Shown here one piece after another: positions 25,607 to 36,119 of a stretch of 64,000 nt of DNA. The DNA is from Neptunitalea lumnitzerae (GTDB taxonomy: Bacteria > Bacteroidota > Bacteroidia > Flavobacteriales > Flavobacteriaceae). Both the position numbers and the translations under genes were made by a program. Each line of letters opens with the position of its first letter. The stretch's first letter is position 1. The DNA lies in contig NZ_BRVO01000001.1 of NCBI RefSeq assembly GCF_027924185.1, positions 682,001-746,000 on the forward strand, read 5' to 3'. Below the pieces are notes generated by a model. That model had not been told where the DNA came from and did not search any database. It saw only the letters and a program-made list of their open reading frames with translations.

Positions 25607-28348
25607 CTAAATTTCTTTTTCTTCAAACGGAATCTCCGGATTCATAATTTCTCTTATCAGGTTGTGTAGTTGTATCTCAAAAGCCTTTAGTGTCTCTTGT
25701 GTTATCATACTATCTTTTTTAGCTCTAGCAGCTCTTTTGTCTTTGATACAAAATGGTAAAAAGCCTGCTTGTAAATTTTTGAAAGATATGATACCCGCAG
25801 TGGCTGAGGTAAAAGGTACTTTGTCATATCTCATATATGCATAAGCTAACACCTGAAAAGCCTTGCTATAGGTGTATTCATCAATAATTTCTCCCCAGTC
25901 AATTATTTCTACGTGTTTGTTTTCTACACGGCCCGATTTATAATCTACAATACGTAACTGCCCATCTACTTCATCTACACGGTCTACTTTTCCTTTCAGT
26001 ATAATGGGGGTATGTATTCCGTCTATGTGAATGGGCACTCTATAATTACCTTCTATGGTTATTATTTTTAGGGTATGGTTGCTAACTAGTTCCTCTTCAT
26101 GTTCTAAGAAGCGTTTTACATAAGCCTTAGCTACATTGTAAATTAAAAGGTTTTTCCCTTTACTATATTCAGCACCTTTGTATACTTCTTTAAACTGATT
26201 GATTAATTCTACTTCAAAGTTTTTTTGAAAAGCTTTGATATCATCAGTGGTAACAAATTTGTTTTCAAAAGGTTTGTAAAGGTTCTCAAGGGTGTTATGT
26301 ATTATAGTACCCAAAGTATTAGCAGCAATAGTTTCTTCAACCTCTTCTTGCTGGTTAATACCTAGTACAGATTGCAAATAAAAATCTAGCGGATTGCGTA
26401 CATAGTTGGTTAAACTACTAGGCGAAAATCCTTTGCCGGCAATTTCTTTTAAACGCTCTACTAAAGCAGCATCTTTAGCAATACATTTTTCTTGCGTATA
26501 TAAATGTATATTAGGTGATGCTATGCTATGCGAAATATGATGTTTAGGCATAGGCTCTGTTTCTAATTGCATAATAAACCTACTTTTTTCCCCGCCTTTT
26601 AAGGCGTCTGCAATTTCAGTGTTGTATAGTAGATATATATTTTTTGCCCTTTGTAACAAGCGGTAAAAGTGGTAGGTGTATACGGCATCTTTTTCTTTGT
26701 AGGTAGGCATTTCTAAAAGCGTCTTTATATCAAACGGAATAAAAGAGTTGTTGCTTTTCCCTGAGGGTAAAATACCTTCGTTAACAGAGGTGAGTATAAC
26801 CGTTTCAAAATCTAAATTTCTGCTTTCAAGCATCCCCATTATTTGTAGTCCGTCTAGTGGTTCTCCTTGAAAATCTAATGTTTCAGTACTTATCAACTCT
26901 TTATAAATACCATACAGTGTTTTAATATTGTTTATATAGGTGCTGCTACGACAATAGTCTAACAATTGATTAAATAAATTGTAGAAGCGGTATAAGTACT
27001 CTAGCTCTAGCCTGTATAGCTGCTTATCTTCTTCGTAAAATGATTTTAATGAAGCTATGATGTTAAAGCAATTATCTAATAACTCTAGCGGACCTACTTG
27101 GGTTTGCTCTCTAAACAAATATTGTAGCGCATCTGGAGTTTCTTCTGTCCAGAGTTGTATTTGCCCTGGGCTTATTTGAATTTTATTGTTTGCCTGAATA
27201 TGTTGTATAATATTATTAGCGGCATTACCCAATAATTGTCTGGAGCAGTTATGAGTTAATAAGTTAATAACATCTTTAAAATACCACGTAGGTTTTTGAT
27301 GCACGTATAACTGAAAATATAATGAAAACAACGTAGCTAAAGGTACTTCAGATAAAGGGAGCCCCATAGTAATGTTTACCTGCTGAATTTGTTCAGGTAC
27401 TTCATTAAGTACAGGAGATAACAGGCTTTCATCTCCTAATACCACTACGGTATTTTTTAAACTGGTTTGAATGTTGAGGTCACTCAGCAGATTACCTACA
27501 TATTTAGCTTGTCCTACGTTTTTCGGTATTCCTACTAAATGAATGTTTTTTTCATTTTCAAACTCATTGTAAATCCAATTTGGTGTGTGGGTTTTAAAAT
27601 ATTTCCAACTGTTCAGGTGTTTTCTAATAAACAGCCCTGCATCATGCTCTTTATCTGATAGAAATTGATGGTCAATATCCCAAAATATTTTGGTATTACC
27701 ATGCTCTAGCAGTTCCTGAATAATTTTTTCTTCAGCTTTGTTAAGGGCATTAAAACCAACAAATATGTGTTGCGTTTGTGTGTTAGAGGTAAGGTAATGT
27801 TCAAGGTTTTCAATAGCTTCTTTATAAATCATCCCTTGATACCCAATCCCTTGTTTTGATAGTATTTCTTTAAATTTAAAATAGTAATCTCCTAAACCAT
27901 TCCAGAACTTTATGTAGTTTTTCTGTAGCTCTGTTTTTTCTTCTTCTAAAGACCAGTGGTTAAGTTCTTTTATAGAGGCTAGGTACGGAAATATAGTATC
28001 TGGTTGTACTAAGTAGCGGTCAATTTCATTAAAGTCTTGTAATAAAATTTGTCCCCATTTAGAAAAGCTATAAAAGTCTTCAGGTTCATTTTTTTCAATA
28101 GATAAGTACGTGGTGTAAAGCTCAAATAATAACTGAATATTATTGGCATACTTTAAACCAGATATATTTTCTATAAAAGATTCAATACTTACAAATTGAG
28201 GTGCAAAACCTGTTTTTTTAAACTGTTTTAAAAAAGCATCTTTTAAAAAAACACCTGCTCTTTTACTGGGTAAAATAAAGGTGATGTTTTCTACATTTTC
28301 ATGCGTTTCTAATATATTGCTAACTACCTCTTTTAAAAAACTTTTCAT
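25607..28348 (-). CDS. addB: AddB-like PD-(D/E)XK nuclease subunit
   Basis: A 913-residue protein. The N-terminal part is a degenerate superfamily-1 helicase fold (TFILPSKRAGVFLKD) like AddB and RecC relatives, and the C-terminal ~250 residues are a PD-(D/E)XK nuclease with the core GKVDRVDEVDG and RIVDYKSGRVE. With the AddA gene 1.7 kb upstream it should form the AddAB helicase-nuclease that processes double-strand breaks for recombination. The ATG lies only 11 bases after the ompA terminator hairpin, so transcription must come by read-through or from a promoter in that hairpin region. The four-cysteine iron-sulfur cluster of Bacillus AddB is not evident. Confidence 0.85.
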   Translation of the reverse strand: MKSFLKEVVSNILETHENVENITFILPSKRAGVFLKDAFLKQFKKTGFAPQFVSIESFIENISGLKYANNIQLLFELYTTYLSIEKNEPEDFYSFSKWGQILLQDFNEIDRYLVQPDTIFPYLASIKELNHWSLEEEKTELQKNYIKFWNGLGDYYFKFKEILSKQGIGYQGMIYKEAIENLEHYLTSNTQTQHIFVGFNALNKAEEKIIQELLEHGNTKIFWDIDHQFLSDKEHDAGLFIRKHLNSWKYFKTHTPNWIYNEFENEKNIHLVGIPKNVGQAKYVGNLLSDLNIQTSLKNTVVVLGDESLLSPVLNEVPEQIQQVNITMGLPLSEVPLATLFSLYFQLYVHQKPTWYFKDVINLLTHNCSRQLLGNAANNIIQHIQANNKIQISPGQIQLWTEETPDALQYLFREQTQVGPLELLDNCFNIIASLKSFYEEDKQLYRLELEYLYRFYNLFNQLLDYCRSSTYINNIKTLYGIYKELISTETLDFQGEPLDGLQIMGMLESRNLDFETVILTSVNEGILPSGKSNNSFIPFDIKTLLEMPTYKEKDAVYTYHFYRLLQRAKNIYLLYNTEIADALKGGEKSRFIMQLETEPMPKHHISHSIASPNIHLYTQEKCIAKDAALVERLKEIAGKGFSPSSLTNYVRNPLDFYLQSVLGINQQEEVEETIAANTLGTIIHNTLENLYKPFENKFVTTDDIKAFQKNFEVELINQFKEVYKGAEYSKGKNLLIYNVAKAYVKRFLEHEEELVSNHTLKIITIEGNYRVPIHIDGIHTPIILKGKVDRVDEVDGQLRIVDYKSGRVENKHVEIIDWGEIIDEYTYSKAFQVLAYAYMRYDKVPFTSATAGIISFKNLQAGFLPFCIKDKRAARAKKDSMITQETLKAFEIQLHNLIREIMNPEIPFEEKEI

Positions 28349-28358
28349 TTTATAAAAA

Positions 28359-28389
28359 TAAAAAACGCTCCGTTAATCGGAGCGTTTTT
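28359..28389 (-). terminator. Strong terminator between ompA and addB
   Basis: AAAAACGCTCCG (28361-28372) pairs with CGGAGCGTTTTT (28378-28389) around TTAAT. On the minus strand it ends in a T-run just before the addB start. Confidence 0.88.
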
Positions 28390-28413
28390 CTATAATTGTT
28401 TATTAACTAGTAC

Positions 28414-29802
28414 TTATTTTACTAAGTTAATTTCTACACGTCTGTTGTTAGCTCTACCAGCTCTGGTTTTGTTAGTGTCTATTGGTTTAGACTCACCATA
28501 ACCTTTAGCAGATAATCTGAACTCTTCAATACCATGAGAAGTTAAGTACTCTTTTACAGAAAGAGCTCTAGACTCAGATAATTTTTGGTTGTTAGCTTCG
28601 CTACCAACGCTATCTGTATGACCTTCAACTGTAAACTTAGCTGTTGGGTACTCTCCTAAAATTTCAATAATGTTTTCTAAAACTTCTTGAGATTGTGCTT
28701 GGATAGAAGATTTACCAGTATCAAATAAGATAGTTTTAGCATACTCATTTAATTGTTTCTGAACAACTTCTGTTACTTCAGGACAACCTTTGTTAGCTAC
28801 AGTACCAGCAACATTAGGACATTGATCATCTTTGTCTAATACACCGTCACCATCAGTATCTGGCCATGGACATCCACCGTTAGCAAGTGGTCCAGCTTCG
28901 TTAGGACATTTATCGTCTGCGTCAGCAATACCATCACCGTCAGCATCAGGACAACCGTTTAATGATTTTAAACCTGGTACTTTAGGACATTTGTCATCTT
29001 TATCAGCAACACCGTCACCGTCAGAATCAGGACATCCCATAAATTCTTCTAAACCAGCTTCATTAGGACAAGCATCTTTAGCATCTTCAATACCGTCACC
29101 ATCAGAGTCAGGACAACCATTGAATTCTACTAAACCTGGTACTTCAGGACAAGCATCTTCTCTGTCATAGATACCGTCACCGTCTGTATCTTTACCACCA
29201 AATTTAAAGATGATACCAGCCATGTGTTGGAAGTGAGGTAAACCATCATCTCCAAAAGCATGTTTGTAACCAGACTGTACGTTAATACCAACGTTTTCTC
29301 CTAACCAGAAGTTAAGACCTAATGCTCCGTTAGCAGTTGGTGCACCTACAGTTTCGCTAGTTCCACCATAGTTTGGTAAACCAGGAGCAGATGTAATCCA
29401 AGTGTAACCACCACCTACTTCAACGTAAGGCTCAATAGTAGTCATTTTAGTAAAGCTGAATCTACCAAAAGCATCAGCACCATAATATTTTAAGTCGTTT
29501 ACTCCCATATCACCATAATGTTTGATGTTATTAAGAGTTCCTCTAACTCCAACAGAAAAGTTACTACCAACGTATCTAGATACTGAAAAAGCAGATACAG
29601 CAGGTAAAGTACTCCAGTGATCAGTTACGTTAAAATACTCTGAAAACCAATTACCAACTTGTCCGTTAGCATTGGTAGGGTAGAAATCTACTGCGTTAAC
29701 TCCTAAACCTACAGCCCAAGGGTTGTTTTCGTCCTGAGCATGTAAACTGTTTACTCCTACGCATAGTACTAAAACTAAAAGTAGTGTGTTTAAATGTTTC
29801 AT
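28414..29802 (-). CDS. OmpA-family protein with TSP type-3 repeats
   Basis: A 462-residue outer-membrane protein. Signal peptide residues 1-23 (ending LHAQ), then an eight-strand-like beta barrel to about residue 200, five calcium-binding thrombospondin type-3 repeats ([15 protein letters not shown] and variants) at about 205-335, and an OmpA C-terminal peptidoglycan-binding domain ([27 protein letters not shown]). It anchors the outer membrane to peptidoglycan. I start at the ATG at 29802, where the signal peptide begins, and not at a TTG 33 bases upstream. It has its own promoter and terminator between addA and addB. Confidence 0.92.
   Translation of the reverse strand: MKHLNTLLLVLVLCVGVNSLHAQDENNPWAVGLGVNAVDFYPTNANGQVGNWFSEYFNVTDHWSTLPAVSAFSVSRYVGSNFSVGVRGTLNNIKHYGDMGVNDLKYYGADAFGRFSFTKMTTIEPYVEVGGGYTWITSAPGLPNYGGTSETVGAPTANGALGLNFWLGENVGINVQSGYKHAFGDDGLPHFQHMAGIIFKFGGKDTDGDGIYDREDACPEVPGLVEFNGCPDSDGDGIEDAKDACPNEAGLEEFMGCPDSDGDGVADKDDKCPKVPGLKSLNGCPDADGDGIADADDKCPNEAGPLANGGCPWPDTDGDGVLDKDDQCPNVAGTVANKGCPEVTEVVQKQLNEYAKTILFDTGKSSIQAQSQEVLENIIEILGEYPTAKFTVEGHTDSVGSEANNQKLSESRALSVKEYLTSHGIEEFRLSAKGYGESKPIDTNKTRAGRANNRRVEINLVK
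28780..29190 (-). repeat. Tandem coding repeats for thrombospondin type-3 modules
   Basis: Five degenerate units of about 70-75 bases inside the OmpA gene, each encoding DxDGDG, an acidic linker and a CP pair. Translation-level repetition is clear; DNA copies have diverged. Confidence 0.8.
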
Positions 29803-29868
29803 ATTAATTTTTTGATTTAAGTTAATTATAAGCAATTTTATCAGGTAATTACTGTTAAATTATGAGTG

Positions 29869-29876
29869 CAAATATA
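29869..29876 (-). promoter_or_regulatory. -7 element of the ompA gene
   Basis: Minus-strand TATATTTG is a perfect TAnnTTTG, 66 bases before the ompA ATG. Confidence 0.45.
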
Positions 29877-30018
29877 TACCTTTTTTTAATGGATAGCATT
29901 TAGAACCCCTATAGATTAAGATAATATTAAGATTTTATAACTTTAAATTATCAATTAAGGGGGTTATTGTTGCAATTATTAAAGGGGGTGCGAGTGTAAA
30001 CTATTTTAAGGGCACATA

Positions 30019-33000
30019 TTAAAGGGTCTGAATGTCTACTTTAGGATATATATATACCAATTTTTTTTGTATATCCTTGTAGTTCATTTGTTTCAATGCT
30101 TGCGCATATTTCTGCAATTGGTTTTTATAGCTATCGTTATAATCTCCTGTTTTATAATCTATAATGATAGCTTCCGATGTTGATTCGCAAAGCATTAAAC
30201 GGTCTAAACGTAGTATTTTACCTTCCTGGGTAAAAAGCTCTTTTTCATTAAAGATAGAAAAATTACTGGTTATAAAATAATTTTTTAGTTCAGGATGTTC
30301 CGTTATGCTGCTTATAAGGTTTTTAAAATCATCGGCATCCTCTTTCGTAATAATACCTTCGGTAATGGCTTGGTATATTGCCATATCTATGTCGTCTATA
30401 GTTTTTACCCAAGCGAGTATTTGGTGTACTATATTTCCCTTTTCAATGGCCTTTTGTTGTTTGGTATCCCAAAGCATACCATTCTTAGTAACAATGTTCC
30501 ATTGTTTCTTAGAAGTTTCCTTCCCAAATGAAATGGTTTCTTGGGTTAATTTTTCCTCTTGTTCTTTGTCTGGTAAAAAGCCCGGGGTTCCATATATTTC
30601 ATTAAACGGTAGTACTTCTTGTTTTTCTTTCTGTATAAAGTCTTTTAAAAGTTGAGATAAGGTATTGTCATAACTCTTATTGTTACTTATAATGTGCAGT
30701 TGTTTCACGGCTCTGGTAAAAGCTACGTAGGTTACATTATAATTATCTAGCATGCTTTTGCTATCAAGTGTCTCCTTAATAATGCCAGTGTCTTCTGTAA
30801 TTTCGGTAAAATCTTTATTGGCATTCACCAAAATAGTTTCAAAACCATTATAGTCTTCTGGGTTTACAGAAATCCATGTTTCATTTCTGTCTGAAATAAG
30901 TTTATCTTCTGCAAACGGGTAAATAACTACAGGAAATTCTAATCCTTTAGAACGGTGAATGGTTAAGATAGAAACAGCATTGATACCATCTGGTGCTACA
31001 AGGCTAAGGTTATCTTTTCTTTCTTCCCAATAATTTAAAAAGGCTGTAAAACCTTCTTTATGGTTATAGGTAAAGTCTTGTATTAAATCTAAATAATATT
31101 GAAGGTAGGCATCAGAAGCATCTGCTAAATCAAATTTATGTATAGCATACAGTATGGCGTTGTAAAACGGTTTTTGTAAAAATGCTTCTAAAGAAAAGTT
31201 ATAGTCTGTAAAGGTTTCTTCATTCTCTTTTTCAAGTCGTGTTGCAATAAAGGAGTGGGTACTTTCTACATTTTGTTTCAGTGCTAAGAACAAGAGTAAG
31301 GTTGCCTTTAAATCTTTGCTATCAGCAAAAAGTCCGTATTTAATTAAATTATTTAAAAATGTAATTTTGGGGTTATTAGCCAGTAATAAAGACTCCGATG
31401 AAATCATGGGTATTGATGCCTCGGTAAGTGCATTGGCTACTAAAACCCCTTGTTTGTTTTTGCGGGTTAAAATAGCAATGTCTTTATAAGTGTACCCTTG
31501 TGCTAATACATTATTAATTGTTTGTAGCGTTTGTGCAACATATAATTCTGCATTGGTTTTTTCATCTTCTGGCTCTATAAAACTTACTGTTACTAAACCT
31601 CCTTTTTTAGCATTGGTTTTTTGGTTGCCTAAAGCATATAAATTTTGATGGGCACTGGTGAGTAATCCTTCTTTTGCAAAGTTGAAAAAAGCATTATTGA
31701 AATTAATAATTTCATCGTAGCTTCGGTAGTTGGTATCAAGATTTTGGTTGGTAACCTCAGATACAAACGGATTTACTTTTTGGTCATACAAATCTACAAA
31801 CTGTTCAGGGTTACCACCTCTCCAGCGGTAAATGGCTTGTTTGGCATCTCCTACCAACAATAACGATCCTTTTTTGCCCGTCAGGGTTTCAGAAGACAAA
31901 GCATTATCCATTAGCGGAATTAAATTTTGCCATTGCAGTTCTGAGGTGTCCTGAAATTCATCTATAAAGTAATGTTTAAACTTTTCGCCTAAACGTTCAT
32001 AGATAAAGGGTGCTGGTTGATCTTTTATAGTTTCAGAGATAGTAGCATTAAACTCAGAAATGAGTACTAAATTTTCATCGTCTTTAATTTTCTGAAGTTC
32101 ATTTTGAACACTATTTATTACCGTTAGCGGAACTAAGTTTTTATAAACGTTTTTAGCAAATTTCCATTTGTAGTAATGAGCTTTTATGTTTAAAAATGCT
32201 TGTTCTATTTCTGGTAACAAGCTATCTATATCTGCTTGTTTAGAAGCATCTAGTTTTTTAGGATATAAACCGCTACCCGTACGTATATTTTCTTCTAGTT
32301 TAGTAGCATACGGAGATGTGGTGCCATAGGTTAGCGTACTGTGTTTTAAGAAGTGATTAGGTAAACTTTGTCTTGTAAAATCGGTATAATCAATTCCGTT
32401 ATCTGTGATTCGCTGTAATATGTTTTTTGCTTCAGATGTTATTTGTTCTTCGAGTGTTTTAATGTCTGAAAACACTTTTTTTTGTAATCCTTTAAAATCT
32501 GTAATCGATTTATCTTTTAAAGTTTTTAAAGGTAGGTAATGGTTTTCTTGTGTTATTTTTTTAGAAGTATCTAAAATGTCTCTAGAAATATCCCAGCTTT
32601 TATCATCATCTATTTTTTCTAAAACAAAATCAACTAAAATATTGGTTAGCTCTTTGTCTTCTCCGGCATTAGCTATAAGGTTGTCTACAGCTTCTTTTAA
32701 TAGTAAATCGGTGTCTAGAGTAACTTCAAAATTTTGCGGCAGTTTTAAATCAAACGCAAAAGTTCTAATAATACGGTGGTTAAACTTGTCTATGGTAGAA
32801 ACATCAAAAAACGCATAATTGTGTAAAATTTTCTTAAGCACCTTTTTAGAACGCTCTATTAACTCTTGCTCACTTAAATGCAACTCGTTACAAAGCATTT
32901 TAAACATATCGTTAGAAGTAGCTACATCTTCTTTAGTAGCAAAAGCTGCCAAATTATCTATAATACGTTCTTTCATTTCGCCAACAGCTTTGTTGGTAAA

Positions 33001-33135
33001 AGTGATGGCAAGAATGTTTTTAAATCCATCTGCATGATTGCTTGATAGTAAAATACTTAAGTAGTTTTTTACCAAGGTAAAAGTTTTACCAGAACCCGCT
33101 GAGGCGTTATAGATAGTGAAAGAAGTAGAATTCAA
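30019..33135 (-). CDS. addA: AddA-like UvrD helicase-nuclease subunit
   Basis: A 1038-residue superfamily-1 helicase. Walker A YNASAGSGKTFTLV sits at the very N-terminus, followed by ITFTNKAVGEMKERI, motif II FIDEFQDTSELQW, DAKQAIYRWRGG, LDTNYRSYDEI and LTIHRSKGLEFPVV. The C-terminus carries a nuclease core (AIIIDYKTGDYND). This order is that of AddA, the motor and one nuclease of AddAB. It starts at TTG (33135); no in-frame ATG precedes Walker A. AddB is encoded downstream on the same strand, with ompA between them. Confidence 0.88.
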   Translation of the reverse strand: MNSTSFTIYNASAGSGKTFTLVKNYLSILLSSNHADGFKNILAITFTNKAVGEMKERIIDNLAAFATKEDVATSNDMFKMLCNELHLSEQELIERSKKVLKKILHNYAFFDVSTIDKFNHRIIRTFAFDLKLPQNFEVTLDTDLLLKEAVDNLIANAGEDKELTNILVDFVLEKIDDDKSWDISRDILDTSKKITQENHYLPLKTLKDKSITDFKGLQKKVFSDIKTLEEQITSEAKNILQRITDNGIDYTDFTRQSLPNHFLKHSTLTYGTTSPYATKLEENIRTGSGLYPKKLDASKQADIDSLLPEIEQAFLNIKAHYYKWKFAKNVYKNLVPLTVINSVQNELQKIKDDENLVLISEFNATISETIKDQPAPFIYERLGEKFKHYFIDEFQDTSELQWQNLIPLMDNALSSETLTGKKGSLLLVGDAKQAIYRWRGGNPEQFVDLYDQKVNPFVSEVTNQNLDTNYRSYDEIINFNNAFFNFAKEGLLTSAHQNLYALGNQKTNAKKGGLVTVSFIEPEDEKTNAELYVAQTLQTINNVLAQGYTYKDIAILTRKNKQGVLVANALTEASIPMISSESLLLANNPKITFLNNLIKYGLFADSKDLKATLLLFLALKQNVESTHSFIATRLEKENEETFTDYNFSLEAFLQKPFYNAILYAIHKFDLADASDAYLQYYLDLIQDFTYNHKEGFTAFLNYWEERKDNLSLVAPDGINAVSILTIHRSKGLEFPVVIYPFAEDKLISDRNETWISVNPEDYNGFETILVNANKDFTEITEDTGIIKETLDSKSMLDNYNVTYVAFTRAVKQLHIISNNKSYDNTLSQLLKDFIQKEKQEVLPFNEIYGTPGFLPDKEQEEKLTQETISFGKETSKKQWNIVTKNGMLWDTKQQKAIEKGNIVHQILAWVKTIDDIDMAIYQAITEGIITKEDADDFKNLISSITEHPELKNYFITSNFSIFNEKELFTQEGKILRLDRLMLCESTSEAIIIDYKTGDYNDSYKNQLQKYAQALKQMNYKDIQKKLVYIYPKVDIQTL

Positions 33136-33213
33136 TGTGTTTACTTTATTGCAAAATAAGAAATCTTTATGGTTCTTAACAATATATTAGTATATCTTTC
33201 CTCTATTAATTGT

Positions 33214-33221
33214 TAAATTTG
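33214..33221 (+). promoter_or_regulatory. -7 element of the sodA gene
   Basis: TAAATTTG matches TAnnTTTG, 36 bases before the ATG. Confidence 0.4.
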
Positions 33222-33257
33222 ATAGTATAAATATTAACCTAAAAAAACGAAAATATT

Positions 33258-33863
33258 ATGTCATTCGAATTACCGAAATTATCATATGCATATGATGCAT
33301 TAGAACCAAATATTGATGCTAAAACTATGGAAATTCACCATACTAAGCACCATGCAGGATATACTACAAAATTAAATGCAGCTGTAGAAGGAACAGATTT
33401 AGAAGGAAAAACTATTGAAGAAATTCTTACTTCTTTAGATATGTCTAACGGAGCTGTAAGAAACAATGGAGGTGGATTTTACAACCACAACCTTTTCTGG
33501 ACAGTAATGTCTCCTGATGGTGGAGGAGAGCCAACAGGTGCTTTAGCTGATGCTATTAACGCTGAGTTTGGATCTTTCGAAGCTTTCAAAGAAAAGTTCT
33601 CTGCTGCTGCAGCTACTCAATTTGGTTCAGGATGGGCATGGCTATGTGTTCATAAGGGTGGTAAAGTAGAAGTTTGTTCTACTCCAAACCAAGATAACCC
33701 TTTAATGCCAGGTAATTGTGGTGGTACTCCTATCTTAGGTTTAGATGTATGGGAGCACGCTTACTACTTAAACTACCAAAATAAAAGACCTGATTATATT
33801 GCGGCTTTCTTTAACGTAATTAACTGGGCTAAAGTTTCTGAGTTATACGAAGCTAATAAATAA
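33258..33863 (+). CDS. sodA: Superoxide dismutase (Mn/Fe)
   Basis: A 201-residue iron/manganese superoxide dismutase. Metal ligands are the histidines of [11 protein letters not shown] (H27) and YNHNLFW, and the aspartate and histidine of [19 protein letters not shown]. No signal peptide, so cytoplasmic. Manganese or iron preference cannot be set from sequence alone here. Its codons are strongly biased (many GGA, AAC, GCT), in line with high expression. Monocistronic with its own -7 element and a strong terminator. Confidence 0.95.
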   Translation: MSFELPKLSYAYDALEPNIDAKTMEIHHTKHHAGYTTKLNAAVEGTDLEGKTIEEILTSLDMSNGAVRNNGGGFYNHNLFWTVMSPDGGGEPTGALADAINAEFGSFEAFKEKFSAAAATQFGSGWAWLCVHKGGKVEVCSTPNQDNPLMPGNCGGTPILGLDVWEHAYYLNYQNKRPDYIAAFFNVINWAKVSELYEANK

Positions 33864-33885
33864 TAGCTATACACATAAAATAGAA

Positions 33886-33912
33886 AAGTCCGGTTTTGCC
33901 GGACTTTTTTTT
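33886..33912 (+). terminator. Terminator of sodA
   Basis: AAGTCCGG (33886-33893) pairs with CCGGACTT (33899-33906) around TTTTG, followed by a T-run to 33912. Confidence 0.9.
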
Positions 33913-33952
33913 ATACTAAATACTTTTACTTGAGTTGGAATAGGCATAAAAT

Positions 33953-33984
33953 AAAAAAAGACGAAAATGAATTCGTCTTTTTTT
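33953..33984. terminator. Bidirectional terminator hairpin
   Basis: GACGAA (33960-33965) pairs with TTCGTC (33972-33977), flanked by seven A and seven T. It can serve purF from the minus strand and back up the sodA terminator. The rest of the 252-base gap shows nothing else. Confidence 0.75.
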
Positions 33985-34115
33985 GCCCCAAATCTTACCA
34001 TTAACTTAACCTACTTATGTTATGGCTCTACGAATGTAGTAACATAATCATTATCAGTATAATTTTATAGATTAAGTGCTTTTTTATTAGTTAAAGTGTA
34101 TTATACTACAACGTA

Positions 34116-36014
34116 CTAGTAAGCTCTTTCCTTATTACCTTCGTAAAAGTTAATGAAAGCTCTGTTAACCACACGGTTACCTCCTGGAGTTGGGTAGTCT
34201 CCTGTGAAGTACCAATCTCCTAAATTCTTAGGACATGCTTCGTGTAGTTTTGCAACACTTTGAAAAACAATTTCTAATTCTGCCTTTAATCCTTCCGGAG
34301 CAAGTAACTCTGCAATCTTATCAGATATTTGTTCATCTGTAAACGGCGCATATAAATCGTTTACTACGTTTACAACATCGGTATCTGTATAGTCTACTTG
34401 CGATAAACATCTTTGGTAGATATCTTCTATGATAGCTTCAGTACCGGCATCTTTGTGTAAAGCTAATGCAGCTCTAAAGGCAACTAAATCTTCTAACCTT
34501 GCCATGTCAATACCATAGCAGTCAGGGTATCTAATTTGTGGAGCCGATGAAACAACTACAATTTTCTTAGGACTTAGTCTGTCTAATATTCTTAAGATAC
34601 TCTTTTTAAGTGTAGTACCTCTAACAATACTATCGTCTATAATTACTAAGTTATCGGTAGGTTTTACAGATCCGTAGGTAATGTCATAAACGTGCGCAAC
34701 TAAATCATCTCTACTGTTATCATCTGCAATAAAGGTTCTTAGTTTGGCGTCTTTAATAGCTACCTTTTCAATTCTAGGTCTAACATTTAATATTTCTTGT
34801 AAACGCTCAGGAGTCATAGTATCCATTTCAGATAAAATTGTCTCCTGTTTCTGTTGGTTTAAATACGATTGAGCTTCTTTTACCATTCCGTAAAAAGAAG
34901 TTTCTGCTGTATTAGGAATGTATGAGAAAACAGTGTTTTCTAAATCGCCATCAATTTTTTCAATAATTTGTGGCATTAATAATTTTCCTAACGTTTTACG
35001 CTCCTCGTAAATTTCTTTATCACTACCTCTAGAGAAATAGATGCGCTCAAAAGAACATGCTTTACGTTCTAATGGGTTCAGTATTTTTTTGTTTAGAACT
35101 TCTCCTGCTTTTTTTACAATAATAGCATGGCCTGGTTCAATTTCTTTAATCTTATCGTAATCTACGTTAAATACTGTTTGTATTACGGGTCTTTCAGAGG
35201 CAATGGCAACTATCTCATCATCTTGATAGTAATATGCAGGTCTAATACCAGCCGGATCTCTTAGTACAAAAGCATCTCCGTGACCAACTAAACCAGCCAT
35301 AGCATAACCACCATCCCAACTTTTTGCAGCACGCTTTAAAATTTTAGTAATATTTAAGTGTTCTGCAATTAAAGGAGAAGCTTCAATTTTACTATATCCT
35401 TCTCTTTTAAATTTCTTGTATAGTTTATTTACTTCATCATCTAAGAAATGACCAATTCTTTCCATTACTGTAATGGTATCTGCCTTTTCTTTTGGGTGCT
35501 GACCTAAACGTACCAATCTTTCAAAAAGCTCATTAACATTGGTCATGTTAAAGTTACCTGCAACAATTAAGTTACGGTGCATCCAGTTGTTTTGTCTTAA
35601 AAACGGGTGTACACTTTCAATACTGTTTTTACCAAAAGTTCCGTAACGTACGTGACCAAGATAAAGTTCTCCTAAGTATGGTAACTGTTTTTTCTGTTCC
35701 TCAACATCATCAATTAAGCCAGGGGTATTATCTAGAATTTCGTTAATTCTGTTATTTATCTGGCTAAAAATATCCTGAATAGGCTGTTGTTGGTTAGAAC
35801 GTACTCTACTCATGTAGCGCTCACCCGGGTCCATATCCATTTTAATGCTGGCTAAACCAGCTCCATCTTGTCCGCGGTTGTGCTGCTTTTCCATCATCAG
35901 ATACATTTTCTGAATACCGTAAAAAGAAGTACCGTATTTTTCTTTGTAATAATCTAACGGTTTTAATAATCTAACCAGGGCAATTCCACATTCATGTTTA
36001 ATAGCGTCACTCAT
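34116..36014 (-). CDS. purF: Amidophosphoribosyltransferase, long Bacteroidota form
   Basis: A 632-residue enzyme of the first step of purine synthesis (PRPP plus glutamine to phosphoribosylamine). The class II glutaminase nucleophile is C9, exposed after removal of an eight-residue propeptide (MSDAIKHE), followed by MEKQHNRGQDGAGL and YLGHVRYGTFG. The PRPP loop is VIIDDSIVRGTTL near residue 470. The protein is about 130 residues longer than the E. coli enzyme, with extra residues around 70-105 and a ~100-residue C-terminal extension, as usual for this phylum. It sits downstream of the PfkB kinase, rnhA and purN. Confidence 0.9.
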   Translation of the reverse strand: MSDAIKHECGIALVRLLKPLDYYKEKYGTSFYGIQKMYLMMEKQHNRGQDGAGLASIKMDMDPGERYMSRVRSNQQQPIQDIFSQINNRINEILDNTPGLIDDVEEQKKQLPYLGELYLGHVRYGTFGKNSIESVHPFLRQNNWMHRNLIVAGNFNMTNVNELFERLVRLGQHPKEKADTITVMERIGHFLDDEVNKLYKKFKREGYSKIEASPLIAEHLNITKILKRAAKSWDGGYAMAGLVGHGDAFVLRDPAGIRPAYYYQDDEIVAIASERPVIQTVFNVDYDKIKEIEPGHAIIVKKAGEVLNKKILNPLERKACSFERIYFSRGSDKEIYEERKTLGKLLMPQIIEKIDGDLENTVFSYIPNTAETSFYGMVKEAQSYLNQQKQETILSEMDTMTPERLQEILNVRPRIEKVAIKDAKLRTFIADDNSRDDLVAHVYDITYGSVKPTDNLVIIDDSIVRGTTLKKSILRILDRLSPKKIVVVSSAPQIRYPDCYGIDMARLEDLVAFRAALALHKDAGTEAIIEDIYQRCLSQVDYTDTDVVNVVNDLYAPFTDEQISDKIAELLAPEGLKAELEIVFQSVAKLHEACPKNLGDWYFTGDYPTPGGNRVVNRAFINFYEGNKERAY

Positions 36015-36088
36015 AGTTGTATTGTAAAGGTTATGGGGCGGATCTTGGTTTTGTTTACCACCTTACGTATTGCAAATATTACTTTATT

Positions 36089-36112
36089 AAAAAAGCCCCG
36101 AAAAATCAGGGC
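36089..36112 (-). terminator. Terminator of the PfkB kinase gene
   Basis: Minus-strand GCCCTGA pairs with TCGGGGC, with one mismatch, followed by six T. It lies eight bases past the kinase stop and before purF. Confidence 0.75.
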
Positions 36113-36119
36113 ATAACTA

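Noticed and set aside
28832-29170. Plus-strand frame with a repetitive GHPPLASGP-like product
   Set aside because: This is the antisense reading of the thrombospondin-3 repeats of OmpA; the repetition comes from the real gene.
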